A DNA stretch of 64,000 nt from Flavobacteriia bacterium. Its GTDB lineage: Bacteria; Bacteroidota; Bacteroidia; Flavobacteriales; Weeksellaceae. Of this stretch, positions 16,781 through 27,194 are shown piece after piece. A program made the translations under genes and the position numbers. The notes under the pieces were generated by a model. That model searched no databases. It was not told the origin of the DNA and saw nothing but the letters and a program-made list of their open reading frames with translations. Positions within the stretch are counted from its first letter, which is position 1; the number at the start of each line of letters is the position of its first letter. Location of the stretch: assembly GCA_015999765.1 (NCBI GenBank), contig JAECQR010000008.1, forward strand, positions 1 through 64,000. The letters are read 5' to 3'.

Positions 16781-18613
16781 TTAAATTTCCTCATTATCCG
16801 TCCACTGCGATTCATCGAATGATTGGCTGTCTTCCGCAAGAAGTTCGGCTTCACGCTCCAGAGATTCCTTCACAGTAAACGTGATTTTATCTTTCAACTG
16901 CTCTTTGGCGAGTTTTCTTACCATCGCTTTATCTATTACCATGAATCTTTTCCCAAGTCTTCTCGCTGCATAGGATCTCATACCTGTAGCTTTCAAGATG
17001 TCTACCGCCATATCTACTGCTGTCCCTAAAGTTTCCCTATAAATATTATCAACACCGTTATTATAAAAATCATACGCATCGAGCCTGTTCTTTGCGCGGA
17101 CAAATATTTTCAGCTGCGGATAATTTTTCCGGGCATATTCCAGAATGAATTTATTTTTTTCAGGATCGTCCAGACATAAAATCAACAAATCGGCAGTTTC
17201 TGCACCAGCAGACCTTAGAATTCCTGGTTTAGTGGCATCGCCAAAATAGACCTTAAAATGATTTGATTTCAATAGATTTACCCTTTCGGCATCGTTGTCA
17301 AGAACCGTCGCCTGTATTCCGTTTACCCGCAGAAGCCGCCCAACAGTACTTCCGAAATGACCGAAACCTACGATAATTATTTTGCGCTCTTTAATAGGTT
17401 CTGTAGTCTCAGGATCATCATTATTTGTAATGAATCGAGGTTCTATCAGTTTCTCATTAATAATGAGTAATACAGGCGTAACACACATTGTAATGGCAGT
17501 TATTGCCATGAGCTGGGCGTTGAGTTCGGGATTCAGTAGATATAATTTGGTGGAATAGTTTACCAGTACAAAAGAAAATTCCCCGATCTGGGATAGTGCA
17601 AAAGCTACGATTAAGTTCTGATCCAATTTGAGTTTAAAAAATTTACCCACCCCAAACAGGACTGCGAATTTCACGATGAGTACAATTACCGTGGTAGTAA
17701 AAATAAACATTGGATCCTTTAGGATTACAAAAAAGTTAATGGTTGCGCCCACACTGACAAAAAATACTGCCAGAAGAAGACCTTTGAAAGGCTCAATCTG
17801 GCTTTCTAATTCGTGCCGGAATTCACTTGTAGCCAGCATTACTCCGGCGAGAAAAGCTCCCAGCGCGGGACTTAGACCTACCGATGCCATCAGTTCCGAA
17901 ACACCGATTACGAGAAACAATGATGAAGCGGTAAGTAATTCGTTCATTCCGGATCGTGATACATAGCGTAGAAAAGGCACAAAAACATACCGCCCCAAGA
18001 TTATGAGAAATAAAACTCCTATAATGATTGAAAAAGGTTGAAGCCAGTCGGGCAAGTATTGCAACAGGATTTCATGCTCGTTATCTTCTGGTCTTTTTGC
18101 CAAAACGGGTAGAAGCGCCAAAATCGGAATGACCGACATATCCTGAAAAAGCAGGATAGAAAATGATGCTTCGCCGGCATCGGTACGGAAAATGTTCTTT
18201 TCTTTTAAAGTCTGCAGCACTATTGCGGTGGACGAAAGCGCAAAACAGATTGCAGTTACCAAAGCCTGATCTGTTTGCCATTTAGCAAAATAAAAAATCC
18301 CAAAAAGAACAATTATTGTAATTAACATCTGGCTGAGACCCATCCCAAAAATTTTCTTCCGGATTTTCCAGAATTTTTTCGGCTCAAATTCTAGGCCTAC
18401 AATAAAAAGCAGCATGATTACACCGAATTCTGTCGCATGCATAATGTCATCAGAGTCTTTCCCTGTAAGTTTTAAACCGAATGGACCGATGATGATTCCG
18501 CCTAGAATAAATCCGATAACCGAGCTGAGTCCCAACTTCCGAACTAGCGGAACCATGATAATTGCAGCACCCAGAAAGATGAGGGCAGTCATTGCCAGTG
18601 AATTTTCGCTCAT
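16781..18613 (-). CDS. Monovalent cation:proton antiporter of the CPA2/KefC type
   Basis: 610 aa. The N-terminal half (about 1-380) has some twelve hydrophobic helices with the Na/H exchanger pattern (GFILGGIIIGPFGLKL, GLEFEPKKFWK, FALSQIGEFSFVL). Then follows a RCK/TrkA-N NAD-binding domain (IIVGFGHFGSTVGRLLR, VLDNDAERV, DATKPGILRSAG) from about 410 to 530 and a charged acidic tail. In E. coli KefC exchanges potassium for protons and is gated by glutathione adducts. Here the gate ligand is unknown. It overlaps the KefF-like gene upstream by four bases (ATGA), as in kef operons. Confidence 0.88.
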   Translation of the reverse strand: MSENSLAMTALIFLGAAIIMVPLVRKLGLSSVIGFILGGIIIGPFGLKLTGKDSDDIMHATEFGVIMLLFIVGLEFEPKKFWKIRKKIFGMGLSQMLITIIVLFGIFYFAKWQTDQALVTAICFALSSTAIVLQTLKEKNIFRTDAGEASFSILLFQDMSVIPILALLPVLAKRPEDNEHEILLQYLPDWLQPFSIIIGVLFLIILGRYVFVPFLRYVSRSGMNELLTASSLFLVIGVSELMASVGLSPALGAFLAGVMLATSEFRHELESQIEPFKGLLLAVFFVSVGATINFFVILKDPMFIFTTTVIVLIVKFAVLFGVGKFFKLKLDQNLIVAFALSQIGEFSFVLVNYSTKLYLLNPELNAQLMAITAITMCVTPVLLIINEKLIEPRFITNNDDPETTEPIKERKIIIVGFGHFGSTVGRLLRVNGIQATVLDNDAERVNLLKSNHFKVYFGDATKPGILRSAGAETADLLILCLDDPEKNKFILEYARKNYPQLKIFVRAKNRLDAYDFYNNGVDNIYRETLGTAVDMAVDILKATGMRSYAARRLGKRFMVIDKAMVRKLAKEQLKDKITFTVKESLEREAELLAEDSQSFDESQWTDNEEI

Positions 18614-19131
18614 GGTGTACGTAAGGTTTTCCGGATTTCCGTTGTGTATTTAGCTAAATCTGCCTCTGTTAATTCATCTGCGTTGTGTATTGCCAGTATT
18701 TCCTTTACTTCTATGCCGTTTACTTTCAGGGAAAGAATCAGGAATTTCATAAGCTCCGGCACCGTGGTGGTATATAGTCCGTCTGGAGAATAATTTTCCT
18801 CTTTGCCACCTAAGGTTACAATTATTAAAGCATCTTTATTCTGTAACGGATGATTCTGCTCTGCCATCCACTTGATATCGAAAACTTCGTCAATCCAAAG
18901 TTTCAGAAGCGGCGGACAGGTGAACCAAATCAATGGGAAATGAAACACCAACCTTTCATATTCCCGGATTCTCTTTCTTTCGCGAAAACTTGCAATATGA
19001 AAATCCGGATATTCCTCGTATAAATCTTTAAAATCAATATTCTCAAGCTTATCGTAAGCTTTTATTAACTCTACATTAGCATGCGAGTATTCGAAATGAG
19101 GATGTGCAAAAATGATCAGTGTCTTTTTCAC
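18610..19131 (-). CDS. KefF/KefG-like NAD(P)H-dependent flavin oxidoreductase
   Basis: 173 aa from a GTG at 19131. A TTG at 19137 two codons upstream is also possible; there is no ATG. It has a flavodoxin-like fold: KTLIIFAHPHFEYSHANVELI at the N-terminus, FHFPLIWFTCPPLLKLWIDEVF in the middle and IIVTLGGKEENYSPDG. Relatives (KefF, MdaB/NQO1-type) are quinone reductases, and KefF also activates KefC by binding it. The ATGA overlap with the downstream KefC-like gene supports such a complex. The nearest promoter-like sequence (AACATTTG, one mismatch) lies only a few bases from the start. Confidence 0.82.
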   Translation of the reverse strand: MKKTLIIFAHPHFEYSHANVELIKAYDKLENIDFKDLYEEYPDFHIASFRERKRIREYERLVFHFPLIWFTCPPLLKLWIDEVFDIKWMAEQNHPLQNKDALIIVTLGGKEENYSPDGLYTTTVPELMKFLILSLKVNGIEVKEILAIHNADELTEADLAKYTTEIRKTLRTP

Positions 19132-19197
19132 CAACAAATGTTTTTATAAAATTATGAAAAAATAAAATCATTACTGTTTATCACTGAAAATTATTCT

Positions 19198-19205
19198 TAT
19201 TTTTG
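19198..19205 (+). promoter_or_regulatory. -7 box four bases before an ATG
   Basis: TATTTTTG, exact consensus, and then GAAA-type spacing of four bases to the ATG at 19210. If used, the mRNA would begin at or one base before the start codon (leaderless). No -33 element is evident. Confidence 0.45.
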
Positions 19206-19209
19206 AGAA

Positions 19210-20361
19210 ATGAAGGTAGTACAAGTAGTTTCAGATCATCACGTTAAAACATTTCTGGATTTCCCTGCAGCACTTTTTGCTGATGACAAAAACTACATCC
19301 GCCCGCTCGATAAAGACATTGAGGCAGTCTTTAATCCAAAAAAAAATAAATTTTTCCGTTTCGGTGAATGTGAGAGATTTCTATTCTACAACGAAAAAAA
19401 TGAAACTGTTGGTAAATTTGCACTATTTATCAATAAAAAATATCGCCAGTCACAGCCGACAGGTGGACTAGGTTTTTTCGACTGTATCAATGATCAGAAT
19501 ACCGCAGATTTTATGTTTGATTTTGCTAAAAAACGCCTTCAGGAAAAAGGAATGGACGCGATGGACGGACCGATTAATTTCGGAGAGCGTGACCAATTCT
19601 GGGGTCTCTTGACCGATGGATTTTCGGAGCCGTTGTATGCAATGAACTATAATGCCCCTTATTACCAGGAACTTTTTGAAAATTATGGTTTCAAAATCTA
19701 TTTTAATCAGCTGTGTTTCGGAAGAAAAATTCATGCACCTGTAAGTGAAAATTTTATCCGTATGCACGACAGAATTTCGAAAAATCCCGCGATTTCTGCC
19801 AGAAGAATGAAGGTGAACGAACTGGAAAAATATGCTGCGGATTTTACGGAAGTTTATAACAGAGCCTGGGCCAGTCACGGAGAAGGCAAACAACTTAGCA
19901 CGGCATACACACTAAAACTTTTCACGACGCTGAAACCTGTAATCAATGAACATATCTCCTGGTTTATCTACGAAAATGAAAAACCCATTGCGATGTGGAT
20001 GAATATTCCCGACCTAAATCAATGGTTTAAATTTCTCGATGGGAAATTCGGGTTGTGGCAAAAACTGAAATTTTTGTGGGTGAAAAAATTCAAAACCAAC
20101 ACAAAAATGGTAGGGTTGGTTTTTGGAATCGTTCCGGAATGGCAACGCAAAGGTATCGACGGATATATGATCTGGGAAGGCACGAAACATTTCCGGAAAA
20201 CCACGCAGTTTGAAGACTATGAAATGCAGTGGATTGGTGATTTTAATCCGAAAATGATCAGAATTGCCGAGAGTCTCGAAACTGAAGTTACCAGAAAATT
20301 AGCGACTTACCGATATTTGTTTGACCAAACCAAAGAGTTTGAAAGTCATAAAATACTGTGA
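19210..20361 (+). CDS. GNAT-fold protein of unknown substrate (YghO-like)
   Basis: 383 aa, cytosolic, with no signal or membrane segment. The N-terminal half begins KTFLDFPAALFADDKNYIRPL, seen at the start of a large conserved family of hypothetical proteins. The C-terminal half has an acetyl-CoA-binding-like loop (VFGIVPEWQRKGIDGYMIWEG, about 304-324) and the pattern YEMQWIGDFNPKMIRIAESL, as in GNAT enzymes. The substrate is unknown. The start is supported by the family-like N-terminus, although the -7 box leaves almost no leader. It is convergent with recJ, with 11 bases between them. Confidence 0.7.
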   Translation: MKVVQVVSDHHVKTFLDFPAALFADDKNYIRPLDKDIEAVFNPKKNKFFRFGECERFLFYNEKNETVGKFALFINKKYRQSQPTGGLGFFDCINDQNTADFMFDFAKKRLQEKGMDAMDGPINFGERDQFWGLLTDGFSEPLYAMNYNAPYYQELFENYGFKIYFNQLCFGRKIHAPVSENFIRMHDRISKNPAISARRMKVNELEKYAADFTEVYNRAWASHGEGKQLSTAYTLKLFTTLKPVINEHISWFIYENEKPIAMWMNIPDLNQWFKFLDGKFGLWQKLKFLWVKKFKTNTKMVGLVFGIVPEWQRKGIDGYMIWEGTKHFRKTTQFEDYEMQWIGDFNPKMIRIAESLETEVTRKLATYRYLFDQTKEFESHKIL

Positions 20362-20372
20362 TTCTAAAAATC

Positions 20373-22082
20373 CTAGTTGAACTTTACGTCACGAATATTC
20401 AGGTAATATGTAATATTCCCTTTCCAGTGATTTTCTTCTGCAGTAAATGCGATATCGAAAGATTTCTCTCTGAAATCGTCTGCATATTTCCCAAGTTTGA
20501 AACCTATACATTCGATATTTCTTCCTGATGATTCCTGGCGGATGTAGAATTTAATGTGACTGTTGTCTTTGCCCATTGTTTTGACGTAGCCGGCAACTTT
20601 TTGGTTTTTCAGGACTAAAACAGGTTTCATATTGTGAGGTCCAAATGGCGCCAGTTTTCTGTGAAAGTTAAAGAAATCCTTGTTAAGGTCATCGATCTGC
20701 ACAACGGAATCAATTTTTATACTGGGTTCTTTCTGATGTTCCTGAATTTTTTCGGCAACTATTTTTTCGAACTTTTCCCGGAAGAGTTCGAATTTAGCTT
20801 TTTCCATTGAAAGTCCGGCAGCTGCAGGATGTCCGCCGAATTTCAGGAAAAATTCAGAGCAGTTTTCTAGTGCATCATGCACGTCGAAATCAGCCACAGA
20901 TCTTGCCGACGCCACCATTTCACCGTTATTCCCATCGGTAAAAACCAAAGTTGGCTTGTAATAAGTTTCAATCAGTCTGGAAGCTACAATTCCGATAACG
21001 CCTTTGTTCCAGCTTGAGCCATAGACGACTGTGGTAAAATTCTGAAGCTGGCCGGTTTCCTCGACCTGTAAAAGGGCTTCGGTTGTGCTGCTCATATCCA
21101 TTTCGCGGCGCGAATCATTCAGAGTGATGATATCATTCACTATTTGCTGTGCCTGTTTCAGATTGTCTGAAACCATCAGTTCAACGGCAGCTTTTCCGTG
21201 TGAAACTCTGCCGGCAGCATTTATTTTAGGAGCAATTTCAAAAACAATATTGGAGATTTCAAAAGTGGCAAGTTTGTCTTCCGGAATCAGCATTCTTAAT
21301 CCCAAATTGCGGGATTTGCGCAATACTTTCAGTCCCTGTTTTGCCAACACCCGGTTTTCTCCGGTCATAGAAACAATATCTGCTGCGATAGAGATCGCAA
21401 GTAAATCCGTAAGTTCAAAAAGTTCTGCTTCAGGAATCTTATAAATGGTATTTAATCCCTGACAAAGTTTAAAGCCAACTCCACATCCTGAAAGTTCCTT
21501 GAACGGATACCGGCAGTCTTTTCTTTTAGGATCCAGAACAGCGACTGCCTTTGGAATTTCTTCTCCCGGTAGATGATGATCGCAGATGATAAAATCAACT
21601 CCGCGTTCTTTAGCATATTCAATTTTATCGATTGCTTTAATGCCACAATCCAGCGCGATAATGAGGGAGAAACCATTTTCTTTTGCGAAATCGATTCCTT
21701 CTGTGGAGATTCCGTATCCTTCAGAATTCCTGTCGGGAATGTAAAAATCGAGATATTTTTTATCTACAATTTTGCTGAGGTAAAGGTACATGAGTGCAAC
21801 AGCGGTGGTTCCGTCAACATCATAGTCGCCGTAAACGAGAATTTTTTCACCGTTTTCGATTCCTGTCGCTATACGGTCTACAGCAAGCTGCATGTCTTTC
21901 ATGAGGAAGGGATTGTGAATATCGCTGAGGTTGGGTTTAAAAAATTCCCTTGCTTTTTGATAGTTATCAATTCCTCTGAGAACGAGAATTTTGGATTCAA
22001 ATGTGCCAAAACCAAGCGAGGAGCTTATTCCATCAACAATATCTTCATCGGGTTCAGGTCTGTATATCCACTTTTGACTCAT
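20373..22082 (-). CDS. recJ: Single-stranded-DNA-specific exonuclease RecJ
   Basis: 569 aa from the ATG at 22082. A longer frame to 22100 would include the -7 box at 22090-22097. The DHH phosphoesterase motifs are present in order: VYGDYDVDGTTAV (about 85), ALDCGI, IICDHHLPG (about 165), and the DHHA1 motif FGGHPAAAGLS (about 415). It is a 5'-3' exonuclease on single-stranded DNA in RecF-pathway recombination, base excision and mismatch repair. The C-terminal OB-like domain is intact. It stands alone, with its terminator not obvious in the 11-base gap. Confidence 0.96.
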   Translation of the reverse strand: MSQKWIYRPEPDEDIVDGISSSLGFGTFESKILVLRGIDNYQKAREFFKPNLSDIHNPFLMKDMQLAVDRIATGIENGEKILVYGDYDVDGTTAVALMYLYLSKIVDKKYLDFYIPDRNSEGYGISTEGIDFAKENGFSLIIALDCGIKAIDKIEYAKERGVDFIICDHHLPGEEIPKAVAVLDPKRKDCRYPFKELSGCGVGFKLCQGLNTIYKIPEAELFELTDLLAISIAADIVSMTGENRVLAKQGLKVLRKSRNLGLRMLIPEDKLATFEISNIVFEIAPKINAAGRVSHGKAAVELMVSDNLKQAQQIVNDIITLNDSRREMDMSSTTEALLQVEETGQLQNFTTVVYGSSWNKGVIGIVASRLIETYYKPTLVFTDGNNGEMVASARSVADFDVHDALENCSEFFLKFGGHPAAAGLSMEKAKFELFREKFEKIVAEKIQEHQKEPSIKIDSVVQIDDLNKDFFNFHRKLAPFGPHNMKPVLVLKNQKVAGYVKTMGKDNSHIKFYIRQESSGRNIECIGFKLGKYADDFREKSFDIAFTAEENHWKGNITYYLNIRDVKFN

Positions 22083-22089
22083 AATCTCA

Positions 22090-22097
22090 CAAAAATA
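22090..22097 (-). promoter_or_regulatory. -7 box of recJ
   Basis: Minus strand TATTTTTG, exact, seven bases before the ATG. The predicted leader is about 3-4 nt. Confidence 0.45.
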
Positions 22098-22133
22098 CAA
22101 AAAAAGGATGGAAGAGGAGCGTGGGTTTAAAGC

Positions 22134-22161
22134 AAAAAAAACCGCTCAATTTGTTGAGCGG
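22134..22161 (-). terminator. Terminator of the ABC-F gene
   Basis: On the minus strand an 8-bp GC-rich stem (22154-22161 with 22142-22149) with a 4-nt loop is followed by eight T. Confidence 0.85.
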
Positions 22162-22191
22162 CTGGTTATTTTAAAGCTTGATGCCTTCAGG

Positions 22192-23898
<1,707 letters not shown>

Positions 23899-23979
23899 TC
23901 ACCTCTTTAAGATTATGAAAAATTTCGTTAAAAATTCTTAAAATTAACATTTATATCCGGCAAAGGTTTTTGCACTGAA

Positions 23980-24438
23980 ATGAAGATAGAAAAAACAGTT
24001 AACATTTTCAATAAGCGGGCCCGATTCGAATATGACATATTGGAAGAAATCGAGGCTGGTATGGTGCTAACAGGCACAGAGATAAAATCTTTACGATCTT
24101 CTAAAGCAAGTATTACGGAGTCATTCTGCCAGTTTATTGATGGGGAATTATACATCATCAATATGATGATTGATGAATATAAATTGGGGACATTTTACAA
24201 CCATAAAACAAAAAGGGAACGGAAATTGCTCTTGCACAAAAGAGAGCTGCAGAAGTTTGAAAAAAAACTGAAAGATGTTGGCAATACTATAATCCCTCTT
24301 AAGTTATACATTAATAACGCAGGGAAAGCCAAGATTCTAATCGCACTTGGAAAGGGTAAAAAACTCTTTGATAAAAGGGAAAGTATAAAAGAACGAGAAA
24401 ATAAGAGAAATCTTGATCGTATATTAAAGAAAAGTTAA
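23980..24438 (+). CDS. smpB: SsrA-binding protein SmpB
   Basis: 152 aa, normal length. It has NKRARFEYDILEEIEAGMVLTGTEIKSLRSSKASI at the start, the conserved HKTKRERKLLLHKRE in the middle, and LIALGKGKKLFDKRESIKERE near the C-terminus. SmpB carries tmRNA to stalled ribosomes for trans-translation. No tmRNA gene (ssrA) is seen in this window. No exact -7 box was found; GGTTTTTG ends eight bases before the ATG and has two mismatches. Confidence 0.96.
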   Translation: MKIEKTVNIFNKRARFEYDILEEIEAGMVLTGTEIKSLRSSKASITESFCQFIDGELYIINMMIDEYKLGTFYNHKTKRERKLLLHKRELQKFEKKLKDVGNTIIPLKLYINNAGKAKILIALGKGKKLFDKRESIKERENKRNLDRILKKS

Positions 24439-24454
24439 AAAAACTCTAATATTC

Positions 24455-24486
24455 TTTGTTTATAACGAAAAATTATATTTATTTTG
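24455..24486 (+). promoter_or_regulatory. Promoter of the ompA-family gene
   Basis: TTTG at 24455-24458, a 20-base spacer and TTATTTTG (one mismatch to TAnnTTTG) at 24479-24486. Leader about 26 nt. Confidence 0.5.
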
Positions 24487-24515
24487 CATTATCAATTATT
24501 TAATCATTTAATTCT

Positions 24516-25973
24516 ATGAAAAATCTAAAATTAGGAATTTCAGCATTGGCACTTACTGTTGCCTCTACTGTTTTCGCTCAGACGACCAGCAACCCGTGGC
24601 TTATCGGTGTTGGTGCTCACGGAGTAAATCATGTTGCAGCTGGAGGACAAGTGGGAGACTTTTTCCCACGTGCTTTTGGCGGTGGAGATGGTGGCGAGTT
24701 GTATAATATCGACAACTTTACAATTACACCTCCCCTTTCAAAATTAACTGTTGCAAGAAATTTAAACAAGTACTTAGTTCTTGATTGGCAAACTTCTGTA
24801 GGGAATGTTGACAATAAGAGAATCGGAATGGGGAAAGAGTTTTTCCTTATGACAGGTTTAGGTCTTCAGTTCAAATTTAACGGACTTTGGAATGAAGAAT
24901 CTTGGTTTGATCCTTACTTAAGAGTTGGTGCAAACTATTTAAGACATGATTATTCAGGTGTAAACTTCCCATTAACTGATGTTAACGGAGTTGGCTATAA
25001 CGGATTCTCTGGTGAGCCTTATACACAAAGAAGAAAAGATCACTTTACTGTAGCAACAGGATTAGGGTCTAACTTCTGGTTAACTAAGAATTTCGGTCTT
25101 GGTATCCAAGGTGATTACGTATCAACTCCAATTGATAAATCTGATGTTGCTAACTTCTGGCAAGCTTCTGCTTCTCTATTGTTTAGATTCGGAAACACAG
25201 ACAGAGATAAAGATGGTATCTTAGATAAAGATGATTTATGTCCAGATACTCCAGGTTTAGCTGAGTTCCAAGGTTGTCCTGATACTGATGGTGACGGAGT
25301 TCCAGATAAAGATGATCAATGTCCAGATGTTGCTGGTCCAGTTGAAAACAATGGTTGTCCTTGGCCAGATACTGATGGAGACGGTGTTGTAGATAAAGAT
25401 GATGCTTGTCCTGAGGTTGCAGGTCCTGCTGAAAACAATGGTTGTCCTTGGCCAGATACTGATGGAGACGGAGTATTAGACAAAGATGATGCTTGTCCTA
25501 CAGTTCCAGGTCTTGCTCAATACAACGGTTGTCCAAAACCTAAATCTGTAACTGCAACAGAAGTAGAAGCTGAATTGAAAAATATTTATTTCGATTTCAA
25601 CAAAGCTACTATCAAAGCTGAATCAGGCCCAAGATTGGATGCTGCTGCTACAATTATCAAAGCAGATCGTGGTAACTACTTGTTAGAAGGTCAAACTGAT
25701 AAAAAAGGATCTGAAGCTTATAACCTTAACTTGTCTAGACAGAGAGCTGCATCAGTAGTTGCTGCATTAGACGCTAGAGGTGTTGATCCAAGTGATCTTA
25801 AATCAATCGGAGTTGGTGAAGCTAAAGCTGTAGTTCCAGAAACTGCAACAGACGCAGAAAGACAACAAGATAGAAAAGTAGTTGTAAAAGCAATTGAAGA
25901 TGCTACAGAATGGGCAACTTATCAGAAATCTGATATTCCTGTGAAGAAAGCACCTGTAAAAAAGAAAAAATAA
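24516..25973 (+). CDS. OmpA family outer-membrane protein with thrombospondin-3 repeats
   Basis: 485 aa with signal peptide 1-21 (STVFAQ). An N-terminal eight-strand-type barrel spans about 22-225. Residues about 229-342 hold four thrombospondin type 3 calcium-binding repeats (DTDGDGVPDKDDQCPD type). The OmpA C-terminal peptidoglycan-binding domain (about 355-465) has IYFDFNKATIKAESG, a GQTDKKGSEAYNLNLSRQRA stretch and the diaminopimelate-binding Asp/Arg positions. A basic tail KKAPVKKKK ends the protein. It links the outer membrane to the wall. Codon choice is strongly restricted (GCT, GGT, GAT, CCA), unlike its neighbours, which suggests very high expression. It has its own promoter and terminator. 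Confidence 0.92.
   Translation: MKNLKLGISALALTVASTVFAQTTSNPWLIGVGAHGVNHVAAGGQVGDFFPRAFGGGDGGELYNIDNFTITPPLSKLTVARNLNKYLVLDWQTSVGNVDNKRIGMGKEFFLMTGLGLQFKFNGLWNEESWFDPYLRVGANYLRHDYSGVNFPLTDVNGVGYNGFSGEPYTQRRKDHFTVATGLGSNFWLTKNFGLGIQGDYVSTPIDKSDVANFWQASASLLFRFGNTDRDKDGILDKDDLCPDTPGLAEFQGCPDTDGDGVPDKDDQCPDVAGPVENNGCPWPDTDGDGVVDKDDACPEVAGPAENNGCPWPDTDGDGVLDKDDACPTVPGLAQYNGCPKPKSVTATEVEAELKNIYFDFNKATIKAESGPRLDAAATIIKADRGNYLLEGQTDKKGSEAYNLNLSRQRAASVVAALDARGVDPSDLKSIGVGEAKAVVPETATDAERQQDRKVVVKAIEDATEWATYQKSDIPVKKAPVKKKK
25281..25541 (+). repeat. Three tandem 87-bp units coding for thrombospondin-3 repeats
   Basis: Units start at 25281, 25368 and 25455 (period 87 bp, 29 residues), with the second and third nearly identical at the DNA level. 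A diverged first unit of 81 bp precedes them from 25200. The units are in frame, so copy-number change would keep the protein intact. Confidence 0.85.
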
Positions 25974-25996
25974 TTAATTATTTTTCTAGATAAATG

Positions 25997-26026
25997 AACG
26001 CTCTCAGTAATGGGAGCGTTTTTTTT
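25997..26026 (+). terminator. Terminator of the ompA-family gene
   Basis: A 9-bp stem (25997-26005 with 26012-26020, one G-U), a 6-nt loop and an eight-T run. Confidence 0.88.
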
Positions 26027-26039
26027 GATATAAATTCAT

Positions 26040-26047
26040 TATTTTTG
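26040..26047 (+). promoter_or_regulatory. -7 box of the yebC gene
   Basis: TATTTTTG, exact consensus, 23 bases before the ATG at 26071. It lies just after the ompA terminator. Confidence 0.5.
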
Positions 26048-26070
26048 CAATCATTAATTCGTTAAAAATT

Positions 26071-26811
26071 ATGGGACGCGCATTCGAATACAGAAAAGCT
26101 TCAAAAATGGCCCGCTGGGATAAGATGGCCAAAACATTTTCAAAAATTGGAAAAGATATAGCACTTGCAGTTAAAGCCGGCGGACCTGATCAGGACACGA
26201 ACCCCGCGCTGCGCCGATGCATTCAAAATGCAAAAGGTGCCAATATGCCGAAAGACAATGTAGAACGTGCAATCAAAAAAGCCAGCGGTGCTGACGCTGA
26301 AAACTATGAAGAAATTACCTACGAAGGTTACGGCCAAGGAGGTGTCGCATTTTTTGTGGAGTGCACGACAAATAACCCCACCAGGACCGTTGCAAACGTA
26401 AGAGCGATCTTTAATAAATTTGATGGAAACCTAGGAAAGAACGGAGAACTGGCATTTATTTTTGACCGAAAAGGAATCTTCTCTATCGATAAATCTTCAA
26501 TTAAAATGGAGTGGGATGATTTTGAAATGGAAATGATTGATGGAGGAGCTAAAGATGTTGAAAGCGATGATGAAGAGGTGATGATTACAACCGCATTCGA
26601 AGACTTCGGTACACTTTCTCACAAACTTGATGATTTGGGTATTGAAGTTAAAAGTGCCGAATTACAGAGAATTGCCAACAATACTAAAGAAGTAAGTGAG
26701 GAACAGTTTAAAGCAAACATGAAAATGCTCGACCGTTTCGAAGAAGATGACGATGTGCAAAATGTTTTTCACAACATGGAAATCACCGACGAATTAATGG
26801 AAAGTATTTAA
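26071..26811 (+). CDS. YebC/PmpR family protein
   Basis: 246 aa. The family signature is clear: MGRAFEYRKASKMARWDKMAK, a long basic helix, NPALRRCIQNAKGANMPKDNVERAIKKASG, and YEGYGQGGVAFFVECTTNNPTRT. Residues 1-80 form the helical DNA/RNA-binding part and the rest two alpha/beta domains. Members were first called transcriptional regulators. Recent work ties YebC-type proteins to translation of proline-rich stretches; which role applies here is not shown by sequence. Own promoter and bidirectional terminator. Confidence 0.93.
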   Translation: MGRAFEYRKASKMARWDKMAKTFSKIGKDIALAVKAGGPDQDTNPALRRCIQNAKGANMPKDNVERAIKKASGADAENYEEITYEGYGQGGVAFFVECTTNNPTRTVANVRAIFNKFDGNLGKNGELAFIFDRKGIFSIDKSSIKMEWDDFEMEMIDGGAKDVESDDEEVMITTAFEDFGTLSHKLDDLGIEVKSAELQRIANNTKEVSEEQFKANMKMLDRFEEDDDVQNVFHNMEITDELMESI

Positions 26812-26833
26812 TTCACAGTATCCACTAAAAATA

Positions 26834-26864
26834 AAAAAACTCAAAGATTAGCTTTGAGTTTTTT
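26834..26864. terminator. Bidirectional terminator between yebC and the GNAT gene
   Basis: A 13-bp perfect stem (26834-26846 with 26852-26864) with a 5-nt loop, A-run on the left and T-run on the right. The stop codon of the opposing gene (26866-26868) abuts it. Confidence 0.9.
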
Positions 26865-26865
26865 T

Positions 26866-27156
26866 TTAGCGCTGAAGCAAGATGTCGTCAACATCATTCA
26901 TCCGGTTCATCACTGACCGTGCATAAGAACAGTGCGGATAAATTTTCCAGTTATTTTCCCGGGCGAATTTTATTCCTTCTTCCACCAGGTATTTTCCCAT
27001 ACCCCGACCTTCAAATTTTGGATGAACCAACACAAATGAAATAATCAGTTTGCTGTCGTCAGGGAAAATCGTGTAGGTAAGTCTTCCGATTTCCTCTTCA
27101 TCGTTGTTTAGGGTAATTACTCCGCCGTTTCCGGATTGTTTATTTTCGTATTTCAT
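26866..27156 (-). CDS. Small GNAT N-acetyltransferase (YjdJ/NATD1-like)
   Basis: 96 aa, the single short GNAT fold of the YjdJ/NATD1 type. The acetyl-CoA loop VHPKFEGRGMGKYLVEEGIKFARENNWKIYPHCSYA (39 onwards) has the R/Q-x-x-G-x-G/A pattern, and the final CSYA is typical of the family. The substrate is unknown. It follows the RDD gene on the same strand after about 38 bases and may be cotranscribed with it. Confidence 0.85.
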   Translation of the reverse strand: MKYENKQSGNGGVITLNNDEEEIGRLTYTIFPDDSKLIISFVLVHPKFEGRGMGKYLVEEGIKFARENNWKIYPHCSYARSVMNRMNDVDDILLQR

Positions 27157-27194
27157 ATCTTTTTCTTTTTTGGATATTTAAATATACTGAAAAT

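Noticed and set aside
21573-22130. Long plus-strand open frame antisense to recJ
   Set aside because: Codon shadow of recJ, no family similarity and no promoter or start context.
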